Positions 28,884 to 37,865 of a stretch of 64,000 nt of DNA are shown piece by piece (within the stretch, counting starts at the first letter, position 1; each line of letters begins with the position of its first letter). The stretch spans positions 930,001-994,000 of the forward strand of contig JAWPMT010000001.1 of assembly GCA_033344775.1 (NCBI GenBank). Reading direction: 5' to 3'. This stretch comes from Cytophagales bacterium. GTDB lineage: Bacteria; Bacteroidota; Bacteroidia; Cytophagales; Cyclobacteriaceae. Position numbers and translations under genes: made by a program. Below the pieces are notes generated by a model that was not told the origin of the DNA, ran no database searches, and saw nothing but the letters and a program-made list of their open reading frames with translations.

Positions 28884-28968
28884 CATCGGCATAAAACCAG
28901 CCTGCATCTTCTTATTAGAAAAATCGACAAGTTCGTAAACAAAGGGCCTTCCTTCTGGTTGTAAAGGC

Positions 28969-29448
28969 ATGCCCGTCATCCAACTAGAAACAACGATCCA
29001 TGCCCCCATTGAACGGTGCTTTGACCTTTCACGAAGTATAGACCTGCATGCAGACTCCATGTCCCATACGAATGAGAGACCCATTGCCGGAAGAACTTCG
29101 GGTTTAATTGAATTGAATGAGACTGTAACCTGGAGCGCACGTCACTTTGGGATTACCCAGCAACTGACTTCCCTGATCACCGATGTTGAAAGTCCCACTT
29201 TTTTTGCAGATGAAATGGTAAAGGGTGCATTCAAAAGGTTTCGACATGAACATCATTTCTCAGAAAAGGACGGCACAACAACCCTCATCGACATTTTTGA
29301 TTACACTTCTCCGATGGGACTTCTTGGAAAACTTTTTGATTTTTTAGTCTTGAAGAATTACATGCGAGATCTACTGATCAAGCGGAATGACGTGTTAAAA
29401 GCGTACGCCGAATCAGATAAGTGGAAAACCTTGTTAACGGCACCATGA
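28969..29448 (+). CDS. SRPBCC family protein
   Basis: This protein has 159 residues with the helix-grip layout: IQLETTIHAPIERCFDLSRSIDLH at the N-terminus, LNETVTWSARHFGITQQLTS in the central sheet, and a hydrophobic C-terminal helix. The motif VTWSARHFG resembles the ligand-binding 'cell division inhibitor'-type SRPBCC proteins common beside NAD-dependent epimerases in Bacteroidota. No ligand or partner can be named. It follows the creatininase gene in the same direction at 86 bp. Confidence 0.75.
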   Translation: MPVIQLETTIHAPIERCFDLSRSIDLHADSMSHTNERPIAGRTSGLIELNETVTWSARHFGITQQLTSLITDVESPTFFADEMVKGAFKRFRHEHHFSEKDGTTTLIDIFDYTSPMGLLGKLFDFLVLKNYMRDLLIKRNDVLKAYAESDKWKTLLTAP

Positions 29449-29463
29449 ATCCTTACTAATGCT

Positions 29464-30094
29464 CTATTGAGTTGCGTTAACCAGTTTTTTAGTAGCCACA
29501 AGTTGACCGTTATTATCAAGTAATTGACCAAAGTACAGGCCTGGATCATATTCGGGACTAGAAGAAGATTCTCGGAAAACAGGCACAGAAGTGAATGACT
29601 CACCTGTACCAGCGTAAAATGTAGATGGATTCACCGGATCATACGCCAGCGAGGAGATAGACATTGATTCCCAATCATCCGATATGGGAACCCATTGGGC
29701 ATTATCTCTAAAATCCGGATTGTACCACATGCCACCCGTTGCCGTACCAATCCATAAGCGATTTTCATCATTAGGGTCAATCATCAAAGCGCGGGTACGT
29801 CCTGCCATTTCCTTTGAAGGGACCTGTTCTCAAGACTGCTCTCGGGTCTCCTACTGCACCCTCGCGCGCTGTGGTAAAATCTTAGGGACTTGTTTTGTAA
29901 CGGGGTTCATGGTCATGATCAAGTCCCGGTATGAGGCTTTATCAGGACCTGAAAGTTCTAATTGCGCCAGCGATTGAATTTCGGAGAGGTATCCTTTTCT
30001 GGTAGCAAGCCTGTCACTTTGATTTCCGTACTCATACAAAAATGGAAGGGGCAGCAAGGACCAGAAAAAATGCTCCAAATAGCGGATTCTTCAT
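29464..30094 (-). pseudogene. Decayed gene of a secreted beta-propeller protein with a type IX sorting domain-like end
   Basis: On the minus strand a signal peptide starts at an ATG at 30094 (MKNPLFGAFFLVLAAPSIFV) and then hits a stop. A second frame carries a plausible prodomain with MTMNPVTKQVPKILPQRARV, which also ends in a stop. A third piece from 29823 down reads EQVPSKEMAGRTRALMIDPND, then WIGTATGGMWYN and SISSLAYDPVNPSTFYAGTGE, typical of sortilin/BNR-repeat propeller proteins. The end, PGLYFGQLLDNNGQLVATKKLV, looks like a type IX secretion C-terminal sorting domain, so hundreds of residues are missing between the two. At least two frameshifts or stops plus a deletion make this a pseudogene. 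Confidence 0.7.
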
Positions 30095-30149
30095 GTGGAG
30101 AGATAGCTTTAGGTTTGAGGTAAGACAATTTTCCTAAGCAGATTTCATG

Positions 30150-30179
30150 AAAAAAGCAGCGATAAATGATTACCGCTGC
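30150..30179 (-). terminator. Intrinsic terminator after the 793-residue permease gene
   Basis: On the minus strand GCAGCG (30179-30174) pairs with CGCTGC (30161-30156), followed by six T. It lies 33 bases past the stop at 30212. Confidence 0.7.
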
Positions 30180-30211
30180 CATGCAGTCTAATTTACTTTT
30201 ATTAAGTGACC

Positions 30212-32593
30212 CTACTCATTTTTCAAATTCTCCGAAGGATTGGCCTGGGCCGCCCGAAGGGCATGAAAGCCGGTAGTCGAGACGGTCACTATCAAAATGA
30301 TCAACGTCACCAGTGCAAACAACAAGAAATTGATATTGACATGATATTCGAACCCATCGAGCCAGTTTTGCGCGAACACAAAGGCGCAAACAAATGCCGG
30401 TACCGCACCAATCAACACCAACCAAACGAACTCTTTCACCAATAATGAAATCAATCCTTTCACACTGGCACCCAATACCTTTCGAATACTGATTTCCTTG
30501 CTGCGTTGTTCAGCTGTAAATGAAGCCAAACCTAATAATCCCAAAGATGCGATGATGATCATCATGATGGAAAAACCGAGGAATAAATTACCTCGTACCT
30601 GATCTTCCTCATAGAACTCCACGAAATTCTGATCCAGGAACTGGGATTCAAATGGCAAGTTTGGAAAGAGTTCACCCCAGGCATTCTCAATAGCCGTCAT
30701 CGTTTGTTGATAATTGCCACTCAACCTAACCATCACCCGGGGATTGGAAAGGTCAGGCAGGAACAAAAGTGGCTCGATCGGATCATACAACGACCTGTGA
30801 TGGAAATCCTTAGACACGCCGATCACCTTATGAAATACGGTAGAATCTTGTGCAATTTGGAATCGCTTCCCTATCGGATTCTCCCATTGTAACCTACGTA
30901 CCATGGCCTCATTAACAATGACTGCCTGGGCAGTATCCGTACTGAACTCAGTAGAGAAATTTCTTCCTTCGACAATCTCTACTCCCAGGGTAGGAAAGTA
31001 TTCAAAATCTACTGCAAACAAATTGACACCAAAATCATCCATGACCCCATCTTTAGTTTCGACTGGTATGAGATTCTTTGAATAACCACTTCCGGGAACC
31101 GTTCCTGCGGTAGCTACTGAAGTAATATTCGGGTTCTGCAGTAGTCGATTCTTCAGTACCTCCCACCGCTGCCGTGATTCACCACGTAAACGAAACGTCG
31201 CCACCTGATCTTTATCGAATCCCAGATCTTTGCTTCGTACATATTGCATCTGATCATAGATTATGAAGGTACTGATCAGCATGAAAATGGAAATTGCAAA
31301 CTGTAAACCCACAAGGCCTCTTCGCAACCATTGATTACCAGCCCGTTTGGCTCCTCCGCCACCTCGCAAGGCTTTTGTAGGTGTAAATGCAGACAGGTAA
31401 AACGCTGGATAAGAACCACTCAAAACACCTGTCACGACCATGATCGCAAGGATTACCAAAATGATCTCGGTAGTCATCAAATTAGCCACATCAAGTGTGG
31501 TACCCAGTTCCGAATTGATCACAGGAACAACCAACGCCAGCAATAGTAAACTCAAGACCAGACTGGTAAAAGCAATCACAAGACTTTCGGCAATGAACTG
31601 GCTGATCAATGTTCCTCGCTGAGCCCCCATCGTTTTCCTGATCCCTACTTCTAATGAACGTTTCATGGAACGAGCTGTCGCCAGGTTCATGTAATTGATG
31701 CAGGCGATGATGATCAGGAATAAAGCGACAACAGCGAAGATGTATATATAATCTATGCTCCCGAGAGGAGTTGGCTCTCCCTCATAGTCCGAATGCAAGT
31801 GAATATCTCTGATCGGCAGTAACTCGTATACAATACTAATATTGAATTGATCGAAAATGACACGTACATAGGTGTCCATGATCTCCTTGTTCAGCTTGTC
31901 TTCAACGACCTTAGGATCCGCGGACTCATTAAGTTTGACATAGGTGAAAATATTGAATCCTCCCCAGTTCTGGCTGTTATACAATCCCTGAATGGTACTG
32001 GCTGAAGCCATCGCATTGGCAACGATATGGGAATTCTGAGGTTGGTCTTTATAAACTCCTGTTACTTTATATGAATTGTTATCTGTAGCCAGAAGTTCTC
32101 CTATGGGGTTTTCTCCTTTGAAAATCCGCTGAGCTTCAGACTCACTCAAACAAATGGTATTGGGTTCATTCAAAGCGGTGGCCGGATCACCTTGCAAAAA
32201 CTCATAAGTGAACACGTTAAATACCGTGGAGTCCACCAGATACATATCTTCGACATTGTAACTGATGTTGTTACGCTCCAGTCTTGTCCTGCCCTGAGGC
32301 ACGAAACGCACGTACTGATCCACTTCTCCGAAAGTCTCCTTCACCGTGCGTCCAACTGGCAATTGGGTGACCGCCCAATTGAAAGAGTCATCCGGTTCAG
32401 AAATCCTGGAGGAGATCCGATAGATCAGATCTGCATCTTTATGGTAGTTATCGAAACTGAGTTCCTGAAAAAGATAAAGTAGTATGAGCAAACTGGATAC
32501 GATCCCCAGTGTAAGCCCAAAAATGTTGAGTGCGGCATAGCCAGGCTGACGAAGCAAGTGCCTTACCGCAATGCGTAGATAGTTTTTATACAT
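30212..32593 (-). CDS. FtsX/MacB-type ABC transporter permease
   Basis: This protein has 793 residues: an N-terminal transmembrane helix (AALNIFGLTLGIVSSLLILLY), a MacB-type periplasmic core, a central block of three helices around residues 285-410 with the FtsX signature SLEVGIRKTMGAQRG, a second periplasmic domain and a final three-helix block containing EQRSKEISIRKVLGA. This duplicated layout is typical of Bacteroidota macrolide-export-like permeases. No ATPase is encoded next to it. It sits 262 bp downstream of a related permease on the same strand. Confidence 0.9.
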   Translation of the reverse strand: MYKNYLRIAVRHLLRQPGYAALNIFGLTLGIVSSLLILLYLFQELSFDNYHKDADLIYRISSRISEPDDSFNWAVTQLPVGRTVKETFGEVDQYVRFVPQGRTRLERNNISYNVEDMYLVDSTVFNVFTYEFLQGDPATALNEPNTICLSESEAQRIFKGENPIGELLATDNNSYKVTGVYKDQPQNSHIVANAMASASTIQGLYNSQNWGGFNIFTYVKLNESADPKVVEDKLNKEIMDTYVRVIFDQFNISIVYELLPIRDIHLHSDYEGEPTPLGSIDYIYIFAVVALFLIIIACINYMNLATARSMKRSLEVGIRKTMGAQRGTLISQFIAESLVIAFTSLVLSLLLLALVVPVINSELGTTLDVANLMTTEIILVILAIMVVTGVLSGSYPAFYLSAFTPTKALRGGGGAKRAGNQWLRRGLVGLQFAISIFMLISTFIIYDQMQYVRSKDLGFDKDQVATFRLRGESRQRWEVLKNRLLQNPNITSVATAGTVPGSGYSKNLIPVETKDGVMDDFGVNLFAVDFEYFPTLGVEIVEGRNFSTEFSTDTAQAVIVNEAMVRRLQWENPIGKRFQIAQDSTVFHKVIGVSKDFHHRSLYDPIEPLLFLPDLSNPRVMVRLSGNYQQTMTAIENAWGELFPNLPFESQFLDQNFVEFYEEDQVRGNLFLGFSIMMIIIASLGLLGLASFTAEQRSKEISIRKVLGASVKGLISLLVKEFVWLVLIGAVPAFVCAFVFAQNWLDGFEYHVNINFLLFALVTLIILIVTVSTTGFHALRAAQANPSENLKNE

Positions 32594-32736
32594 GTTTGTT
32601 GACCTTTGATTCGAATCTTGCGTTTTTTAGCGAATCCTGCAATAACGAAGTGGACCAACGCCGAATAGCAGGTATGAAAGGGAGACTGTCTATCTGCTCA
32701 GAAGTTACAAACAAGTAAAAAAGAAATTAGAAGGAT

Positions 32737-32807
32737 GGATTAAGTCTCTGACTTAATCCATCTGATAAATTCAAGTCTGAGACTTGATTTCACTGAAAGC
32801 CTTCAGT
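32737..32807. repeat. Three consecutive hairpins between two permease genes
   Basis: GGATTAAGTC/GACTTAATCC with a 3-nt loop spans 32737-32759. TCAAGTCT/AGACTTGA around one base spans 32771-32787. ACTGAA/TTCAGT around 4 nt spans 32792-32807. All arms are perfect and the first two share the AAGTCT..GACTT core. No T-run follows on either strand. Confidence 0.6.
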
Positions 32808-32855
32808 TACAAACCATAGCCAGAGACGGCCGTAAAGATCGTAAGCCTAAATCAT

Positions 32856-35501
32856 CTATTCATCTCTCAGCGAGTCCACCGGGTTACTTCTGGCTGCTCT
32901 CAATATCTGCCAGATGATGGCTCCGCTTACAAAAGCCAGGACTGTTCCTGTTGCGCCCACATAACTAAAAAGATTTGGAGATATTCGATCCGCAAATGCT
33001 TCCAACCAAGAGGTAGAAGCCCACCAGGCCAGTGGCCAGGCAATCAGCGTGGCAATGACTACCAATCGGATCACACCTACGGAAAGCAGCCCCAACAACC
33101 TCGCGATTCCTGCTCCCAGGACCTTACGAATACCAATTTCCTTTTGACGAGCCGAGGTGATATAGGTCATTAGGCCAATCAATCCCATGCAAGCAATGAA
33201 TACGGTCAACCCGGCAAAAACCAGGAGAATCCTACCCGTAGAAGATTCCGCCTGATACAGGTTTCTGAAGTCTTCATTCATAAAGAAATACTGCAAGGGC
33301 TTTTCTCTCGCAAATTCACCCCAGGACTGGTCAATAAATCCAAGTGTTTCTTCCAGATCAGTAACATGGGACAACTTAACATTGATGTACTGGCTGTCTG
33401 CCAATTCTGAAAGTTCCAGTGACATGGGCGCCATCTGTTGGTGCAACGATTGCACGTGATAGTTCTTCATTACCCCAATGATGGTCAAAGGACGATCTTT
33501 CTTAAAAGCGGAAGTAAGTTGCTGTCCAATGGGATCTTCGAAACCAAATTTGCTAGCTGCGGTTTCATTGATCACTACGGCATTCGAGTCTGAAGGAAAG
33601 TCTTTAGAGAAAAACCGACCTTGAACCAATTCGAACCCAAATACCTCCTGGTGATCATATTGTATCTGATTATTTAGAAATAAAAAGGTTTCATTGTCCC
33701 CTTTCCGGCGATAGGAACGAATGTCATATGACTTCCCAGGTACCGTTTGCGACCGGCTGACTTGCTGAACATTGGGATGCGCTAACAAGGTCTGTTTGAA
33801 ATTTTGATAATCATCTCCGAGCCAGGAAGGCTTCTTGATTACCATCACCTGATGTTGATCGAACCCCAGGTCCTTGGATAGCATGAAATTAAGCTGACCA
33901 TAAACCACACTGGCTCCAATGATGATCACAATGGAACAAACGAATTGAAACACCACCAAAAGACTTCTTATACCTTGTTTTTTCCCAGCTTTGTCCGCTC
34001 CTTTTATGGCATTCATTGGGGTAAATCGCGATAATGCAAAAGCCGGATACAAGCCTGAAAGCAAGCCAATAAGCAACGCCATACCTAAAAGTATCAATCC
34101 AACACTAAAGTGACTAAACAAGTCATAGGTCAATGGTTTCCCTATGAGGTCGAAAAACAGCCCTTTGAACGATTGTACCAAACCAACAGCTAATACCGTG
34201 GCAAAAACCGAAAGCATGACTGCCTCAAAAATGAATTGATAGACAATCATTCGACGAGAGGAACCCATGACCTTGCGCACCCCTACTTCTTTACCGCGAT
34301 TGGCTGCGTGAGCTGTAGCCAGGTTGATGAAATTGAAAATAGCAATGGCCAGACTCATCATCGCAATGAGACCATAGATGTAGATATAGGTGATGTTGCC
34401 ACCCGTCTCAAGTTCACGATCTGAATGAGATTTCAAATGAATATCTGCTATCGGATTCAGCTTAAAATCTACACGATTGCCTGCTTCTTCCCAGTCTTCA
34501 ATATCCAGGCCTGTGAAATACTCAATTTCCTTGGCCATGTGATCATAGAAAATGGTGCGAATTCGTGATTCAAAATCAGGCACACTGCTATTTGGTGCCA
34601 ACCGAATGTAGCAATACTGTGCGGCACTTACCCAGCGGTTCTGATTCCAGGCTTTATTTGACAAGATAGATCCCATCATATTGAACTGGATGTGACTATT
34701 GGGAGGAGGATCTGCTACCACGCCTCTAACCGTGTAAAATTCACTGCCCTCATTAATGGTCAGTGTTCGTCCGATCGGATTTTCGTTATTGAAATACTTC
34801 TTCGCGTAGGATGCCGTTAATACCAGTGATCTGGGATTCTTCAGGGCATCGTTGGGATTACCTTGCAGGAGTTCGAAATTGAGCACTTTGAAAAATGAGG
34901 AATCAGCGAATAAAACATCTTCTTCAACTATCGTCCTGTCTCCATCACCAACAAGCATCGACGCCACTTTCACCATTCGAGTAGCTTGTTCTACTTCAGA
35001 ATAGTCGTTGAGAAGCATATCAGCCATCGGCCCGGCCGTCGTAGCACTTAGGTTGGCTTCTCCTCGGATCACTGCATGATTTTCAACCCGAAAGATTTGT
35101 TTGTGATTGGCATGAAATCGATCATAACTCAATTCATTGACGATGTAAAGTGCAATGAAAATGAAGCTGGTGATCCCAATAGTAAGTCCTGATAAATTGA
35201 TCAGAAAATAAGAACGGTGCTTACGCAAACTGCGTAACGCTGTGAGATAAAAATTAATTAACATTCCTGTATTTGAGTTTAATTGACCTTCTAGTTTTTT
35301 CCAGGCATAGGGCTGGCAACAGCGTACCACATCCCAGGCATAATGAAGCAAGGCCCTGGTTCTCCCTACTTCCTCCAACCGATCGATGTATAATTCTTCG
35401 AGATCGCCGTGGAGTTCTTCCAATCGCTCGCTTTTACAATACCATTTGAAAAAGCGGAAAAGGAATCTGACAAATTTGGGCAGCTGTCTTACTGGTTCCA
35501 T
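32856..35501 (-). CDS. FtsX/MacB-type permease with N-terminal prefix domain
   Basis: This protein has 881 residues. The first about 75 residues form a cytoplasmic prefix with FRFFKWYCKSERLEELHGDLEEL and RLEEVGRTRALLHYAWDVV, a helical domain found on permeases encoded next to PadR genes in Bacteroidota. The remainder repeats the permease plan: helix near 95-115, periplasmic domain, three-helix block with GKEVGVRKVMGSSRRM, second periplasmic domain and final three helices after RQKEIGIRKVLGAG. Its start overlaps the PadR gene by 13 bp, so the two are translationally coupled. PadR probably represses it. No adjacent ATPase was found. Confidence 0.92.
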   Translation of the reverse strand: MEPVRQLPKFVRFLFRFFKWYCKSERLEELHGDLEELYIDRLEEVGRTRALLHYAWDVVRCCQPYAWKKLEGQLNSNTGMLINFYLTALRSLRKHRSYFLINLSGLTIGITSFIFIALYIVNELSYDRFHANHKQIFRVENHAVIRGEANLSATTAGPMADMLLNDYSEVEQATRMVKVASMLVGDGDRTIVEEDVLFADSSFFKVLNFELLQGNPNDALKNPRSLVLTASYAKKYFNNENPIGRTLTINEGSEFYTVRGVVADPPPNSHIQFNMMGSILSNKAWNQNRWVSAAQYCYIRLAPNSSVPDFESRIRTIFYDHMAKEIEYFTGLDIEDWEEAGNRVDFKLNPIADIHLKSHSDRELETGGNITYIYIYGLIAMMSLAIAIFNFINLATAHAANRGKEVGVRKVMGSSRRMIVYQFIFEAVMLSVFATVLAVGLVQSFKGLFFDLIGKPLTYDLFSHFSVGLILLGMALLIGLLSGLYPAFALSRFTPMNAIKGADKAGKKQGIRSLLVVFQFVCSIVIIIGASVVYGQLNFMLSKDLGFDQHQVMVIKKPSWLGDDYQNFKQTLLAHPNVQQVSRSQTVPGKSYDIRSYRRKGDNETFLFLNNQIQYDHQEVFGFELVQGRFFSKDFPSDSNAVVINETAASKFGFEDPIGQQLTSAFKKDRPLTIIGVMKNYHVQSLHQQMAPMSLELSELADSQYINVKLSHVTDLEETLGFIDQSWGEFAREKPLQYFFMNEDFRNLYQAESSTGRILLVFAGLTVFIACMGLIGLMTYITSARQKEIGIRKVLGAGIARLLGLLSVGVIRLVVIATLIAWPLAWWASTSWLEAFADRISPNLFSYVGATGTVLAFVSGAIIWQILRAARSNPVDSLRDE

Positions 35502-35830
35502 TGAAAAGCTTGTTCAGGAACTTGCTTCCGGAGTTTGGTCCGTAGCTCCATCGATTCGTCGAGGGCTTTTTTCCCTACAGGAGTAATTTGAAATAATCGT
35601 CGACGCTTCCCTCCTCGTTTGGCCACCGGATCACTCATCAATGATTTGAGCATTCCCTTTTCTTCCAATCGGTAAAGCGCTTTGTGCACCGCACTGATGT
35701 TCACTTTTCGACCGGACTGATCGGCAATTTCTGCTTTGATCGCTACAGCATAAGCTTCCTCATATAGGATAGCTACGATCAATAAAACAATCTCTTCAAA
35801 TTCCCCGAGGTACAACCTACCCATATTCAT
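35489..35830 (-). CDS. PadR-family transcriptional regulator
   Basis: This protein has 113 residues from an ATG at 35830 (further starts at 35824 and a GTG at 35833 are possible). The winged-helix features are: IVLLIVAILYEEAYAVAIKAEI, then the recognition region VNISAVHKALYRLEEKGML and the wing with KRGGKRRRLFQITPVGKKALDE. PadR proteins repress transporter or phenolic-response genes and are usually autoregulated. The gene overlaps the downstream permease gene by 13 bp. Two copies of a 12-bp direct repeat lie over and above its start and may be its operator. Confidence 0.9.
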   Translation of the reverse strand: MNMGRLYLGEFEEIVLLIVAILYEEAYAVAIKAEIADQSGRKVNISAVHKALYRLEEKGMLKSLMSDPVAKRGGKRRRLFQITPVGKKALDESMELRTKLRKQVPEQAFQWNQ

Positions 35831-35881
35831 CACTTTTGCCAGTAATATACGAGTACTTTTTATTAAAGTTCACTTTTGCCA
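35830..35881. promoter_or_regulatory. 12-bp direct repeat at the PadR promoter
   Basis: TCACTTTTGCCA occurs at 35830-35841 and at 35870-35881 on the plus strand, 40 bp apart. The first copy touches the padR start codon. This is a candidate operator for PadR or for the histidine kinase gene at 35973. The spacing is near four helical turns. Confidence 0.45.
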
Positions 35882-35972
35882 ATAAAATAATTGCCCGATT
35901 GGCGCACTTATTATTCCCGATCATAGTAGATGCCGCAATTATTAAATACAGAATTCATATATTACTCGTGCT

Positions 35973-37865
35973 ATGAATTGGAGGTTCAGTGTACTATTGC
36001 TGTCGCTACCATTGTTATTAAATGCCCAAATCAGTCCTGATAGTCTTCTCCAAAAACTAGAAGTATCTCAGGATCATAAGGAAAAGTCTGCCATATGCAT
36101 TCAATTGGCAGATCATTACATCTACAAAACGCCTACTTTATCCCTTGAATACGCCACGAAAGCGGGAGAACTCGTCCGCAAAAAAGACAATCAGGAACCC
36201 TATGCCACGGCACTCAACAGAATGGGCAACGCCTATTGGTCTCTGGGCAAATTAGATAGCGCATTATTTTTTCAGGACAAGGCCTTAAGGATTGCTCAAA
36301 GTGGCCAATATCAACAATTAGAAGCACGTATACTCGGAAACCTCGGTAATATTTACGCGACGGGAAGTCAATCCTATGATGCACTGTTCTATTATAAAGA
36401 GGCTTTAAAGAAATTCAACGCCCTTGGCGTAGGGAGCCGGCAATTTGCCATGCTCAATAACATCGGCAAAGAGTACCGCGATCGAGGTGAACTTGATTCT
36501 GCCACGATTTATCTCGAGCGTGCGAAGGTCATGTTACGACCAGAGTTCGCCTTCATGGAGCCTATCTTCCTATTCAATCTGGCGGATCTCACCCTGGAAA
36601 AGAATGAGCTCAATAAAGCGGATTCCATCCTGAATGCATGCCAACGCTCTGCGAACAAGTATGGAGCAAACAGAGCCATCATTCGGGTTGACCAAATGCG
36701 TGCTGAAATCTTATTGCGTAAAGGGCTTAACAATCGGGCATACAATTTTGCTCAAAGTGCGTACAGCGCGGCATTGAAGACACAAGTCAAAGACCTGATT
36801 TCCATCTGTGCGCTGACCATGTCTAAGGCGGAGGAAAGCCTTGGCAGTACCCGATTGGCCTATCAATACCTGAATGAACATTTGATGATCAAGGACTCAC
36901 TGGAGAGTACACGAATCAGGAATCAATTGATCGTTGGAAAGTACGCGAAGGAGCAGCAAGCCATTGGACGGCTGGAGCAAAAGAATGACCTACTGGAAAG
37001 CCGCGCTACCTTTAGAAGAACTCTGAATATCATCCTGACTGTACTGATGGTCCTGATTGTATTATATGCTTATTCATTATACCAACGAAGGGTCCAAGCC
37101 AAGGTCCAGAATGAAAAACTGAGTGAACTGAACGATTTCAAAACCAAGTTATTTGCAGTGGTGGCACATGACCTGCGGGCACCGGTTTACAATCTGGATA
37201 CACTGATCGCACTCATCGAGGAGGAATTATCTCCGGATCATCCATTTTACCCTGGCCTTCAAAACACGAAAGAGCGGGTACAAACGCTAAAAGAACTACT
37301 CAATAATTTGTTTAACTGGGCCAAAGATGACCTGGAAGATAATGCGGTAAAATCTGAGCATTTCGTTCTTTTACCCTTATTAGACGAAGTTTTTAACAGT
37401 ATTCACACCCTTTATAACAAAAAAGACATTCAATTGGTCAATGAGATCGCACCAACAGCAATGGTCTGTGCGGACAACCGATTATTGACCATCATTATTC
37501 GAAACCTACTCACCAATGCCATCAAGTTCTCACCGCAAGCCTCCAGGGTTTTTGTGACCAGTCAGGACAAAGGACCGAACATTGCTATCTCCATAAGGGA
37601 TGAGGGTGTGGGTATGAATAAACGGCAGTTGAGCAAGCTTTTTACACACGATACCGTGCACACCCTGGGTACTGCCGGTGAGGTGGGCAGCGGACTTGGT
37701 TTGGTGCTTTGCAAAGACTTTGCGGAACGAATGAATGGTACCATTCGGGTAGAAAGCGAAGAAGGTAAAGGCACCACCTTTACCATCCTTTTGAAAAAAG
37801 GCCAATTATCAGAAAAAGGCAGTCAGCTGGAAAGCCCCACTGTGTACCATCCGGTCACTTCCTGA
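35973..37865 (+). CDS. TPR-containing sensor histidine kinase
   Basis: This protein has 630 residues. A signal peptide (VLLLSLPLLLNAQ) is followed by about six TPR-like repeats to residue 300, then a transmembrane segment near residues 350-368 and the kinase core. The H-box is AVVAHDLRAPV (His near 398), the N-box NLLTNAIKFSPQ near 511, with G1 DEGVGMNK and G2 GSGLGLVLCKDF near 572. It would therefore sense through periplasmic TPRs and phosphorylate a response regulator that is not encoded beside it. The last residues are low in conservation and its 3' end overlaps the convergent outer-membrane gene by 57 bp. Confidence 0.92.
   Translation: MNWRFSVLLLSLPLLLNAQISPDSLLQKLEVSQDHKEKSAICIQLADHYIYKTPTLSLEYATKAGELVRKKDNQEPYATALNRMGNAYWSLGKLDSALFFQDKALRIAQSGQYQQLEARILGNLGNIYATGSQSYDALFYYKEALKKFNALGVGSRQFAMLNNIGKEYRDRGELDSATIYLERAKVMLRPEFAFMEPIFLFNLADLTLEKNELNKADSILNACQRSANKYGANRAIIRVDQMRAEILLRKGLNNRAYNFAQSAYSAALKTQVKDLISICALTMSKAEESLGSTRLAYQYLNEHLMIKDSLESTRIRNQLIVGKYAKEQQAIGRLEQKNDLLESRATFRRTLNIILTVLMVLIVLYAYSLYQRRVQAKVQNEKLSELNDFKTKLFAVVAHDLRAPVYNLDTLIALIEEELSPDHPFYPGLQNTKERVQTLKELLNNLFNWAKDDLEDNAVKSEHFVLLPLLDEVFNSIHTLYNKKDIQLVNEIAPTAMVCADNRLLTIIIRNLLTNAIKFSPQASRVFVTSQDKGPNIAISIRDEGVGMNKRQLSKLFTHDTVHTLGTAGEVGSGLGLVLCKDFAERMNGTIRVESEEGKGTTFTILLKKGQLSEKGSQLESPTVYHPVTS

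Noticed and set aside
29851-30182. Independent small genes in the region upstream of the permease terminator
   Set aside because: The pieces together reproduce the start of a secreted protein in different frames, so they are better read as one pseudogene.
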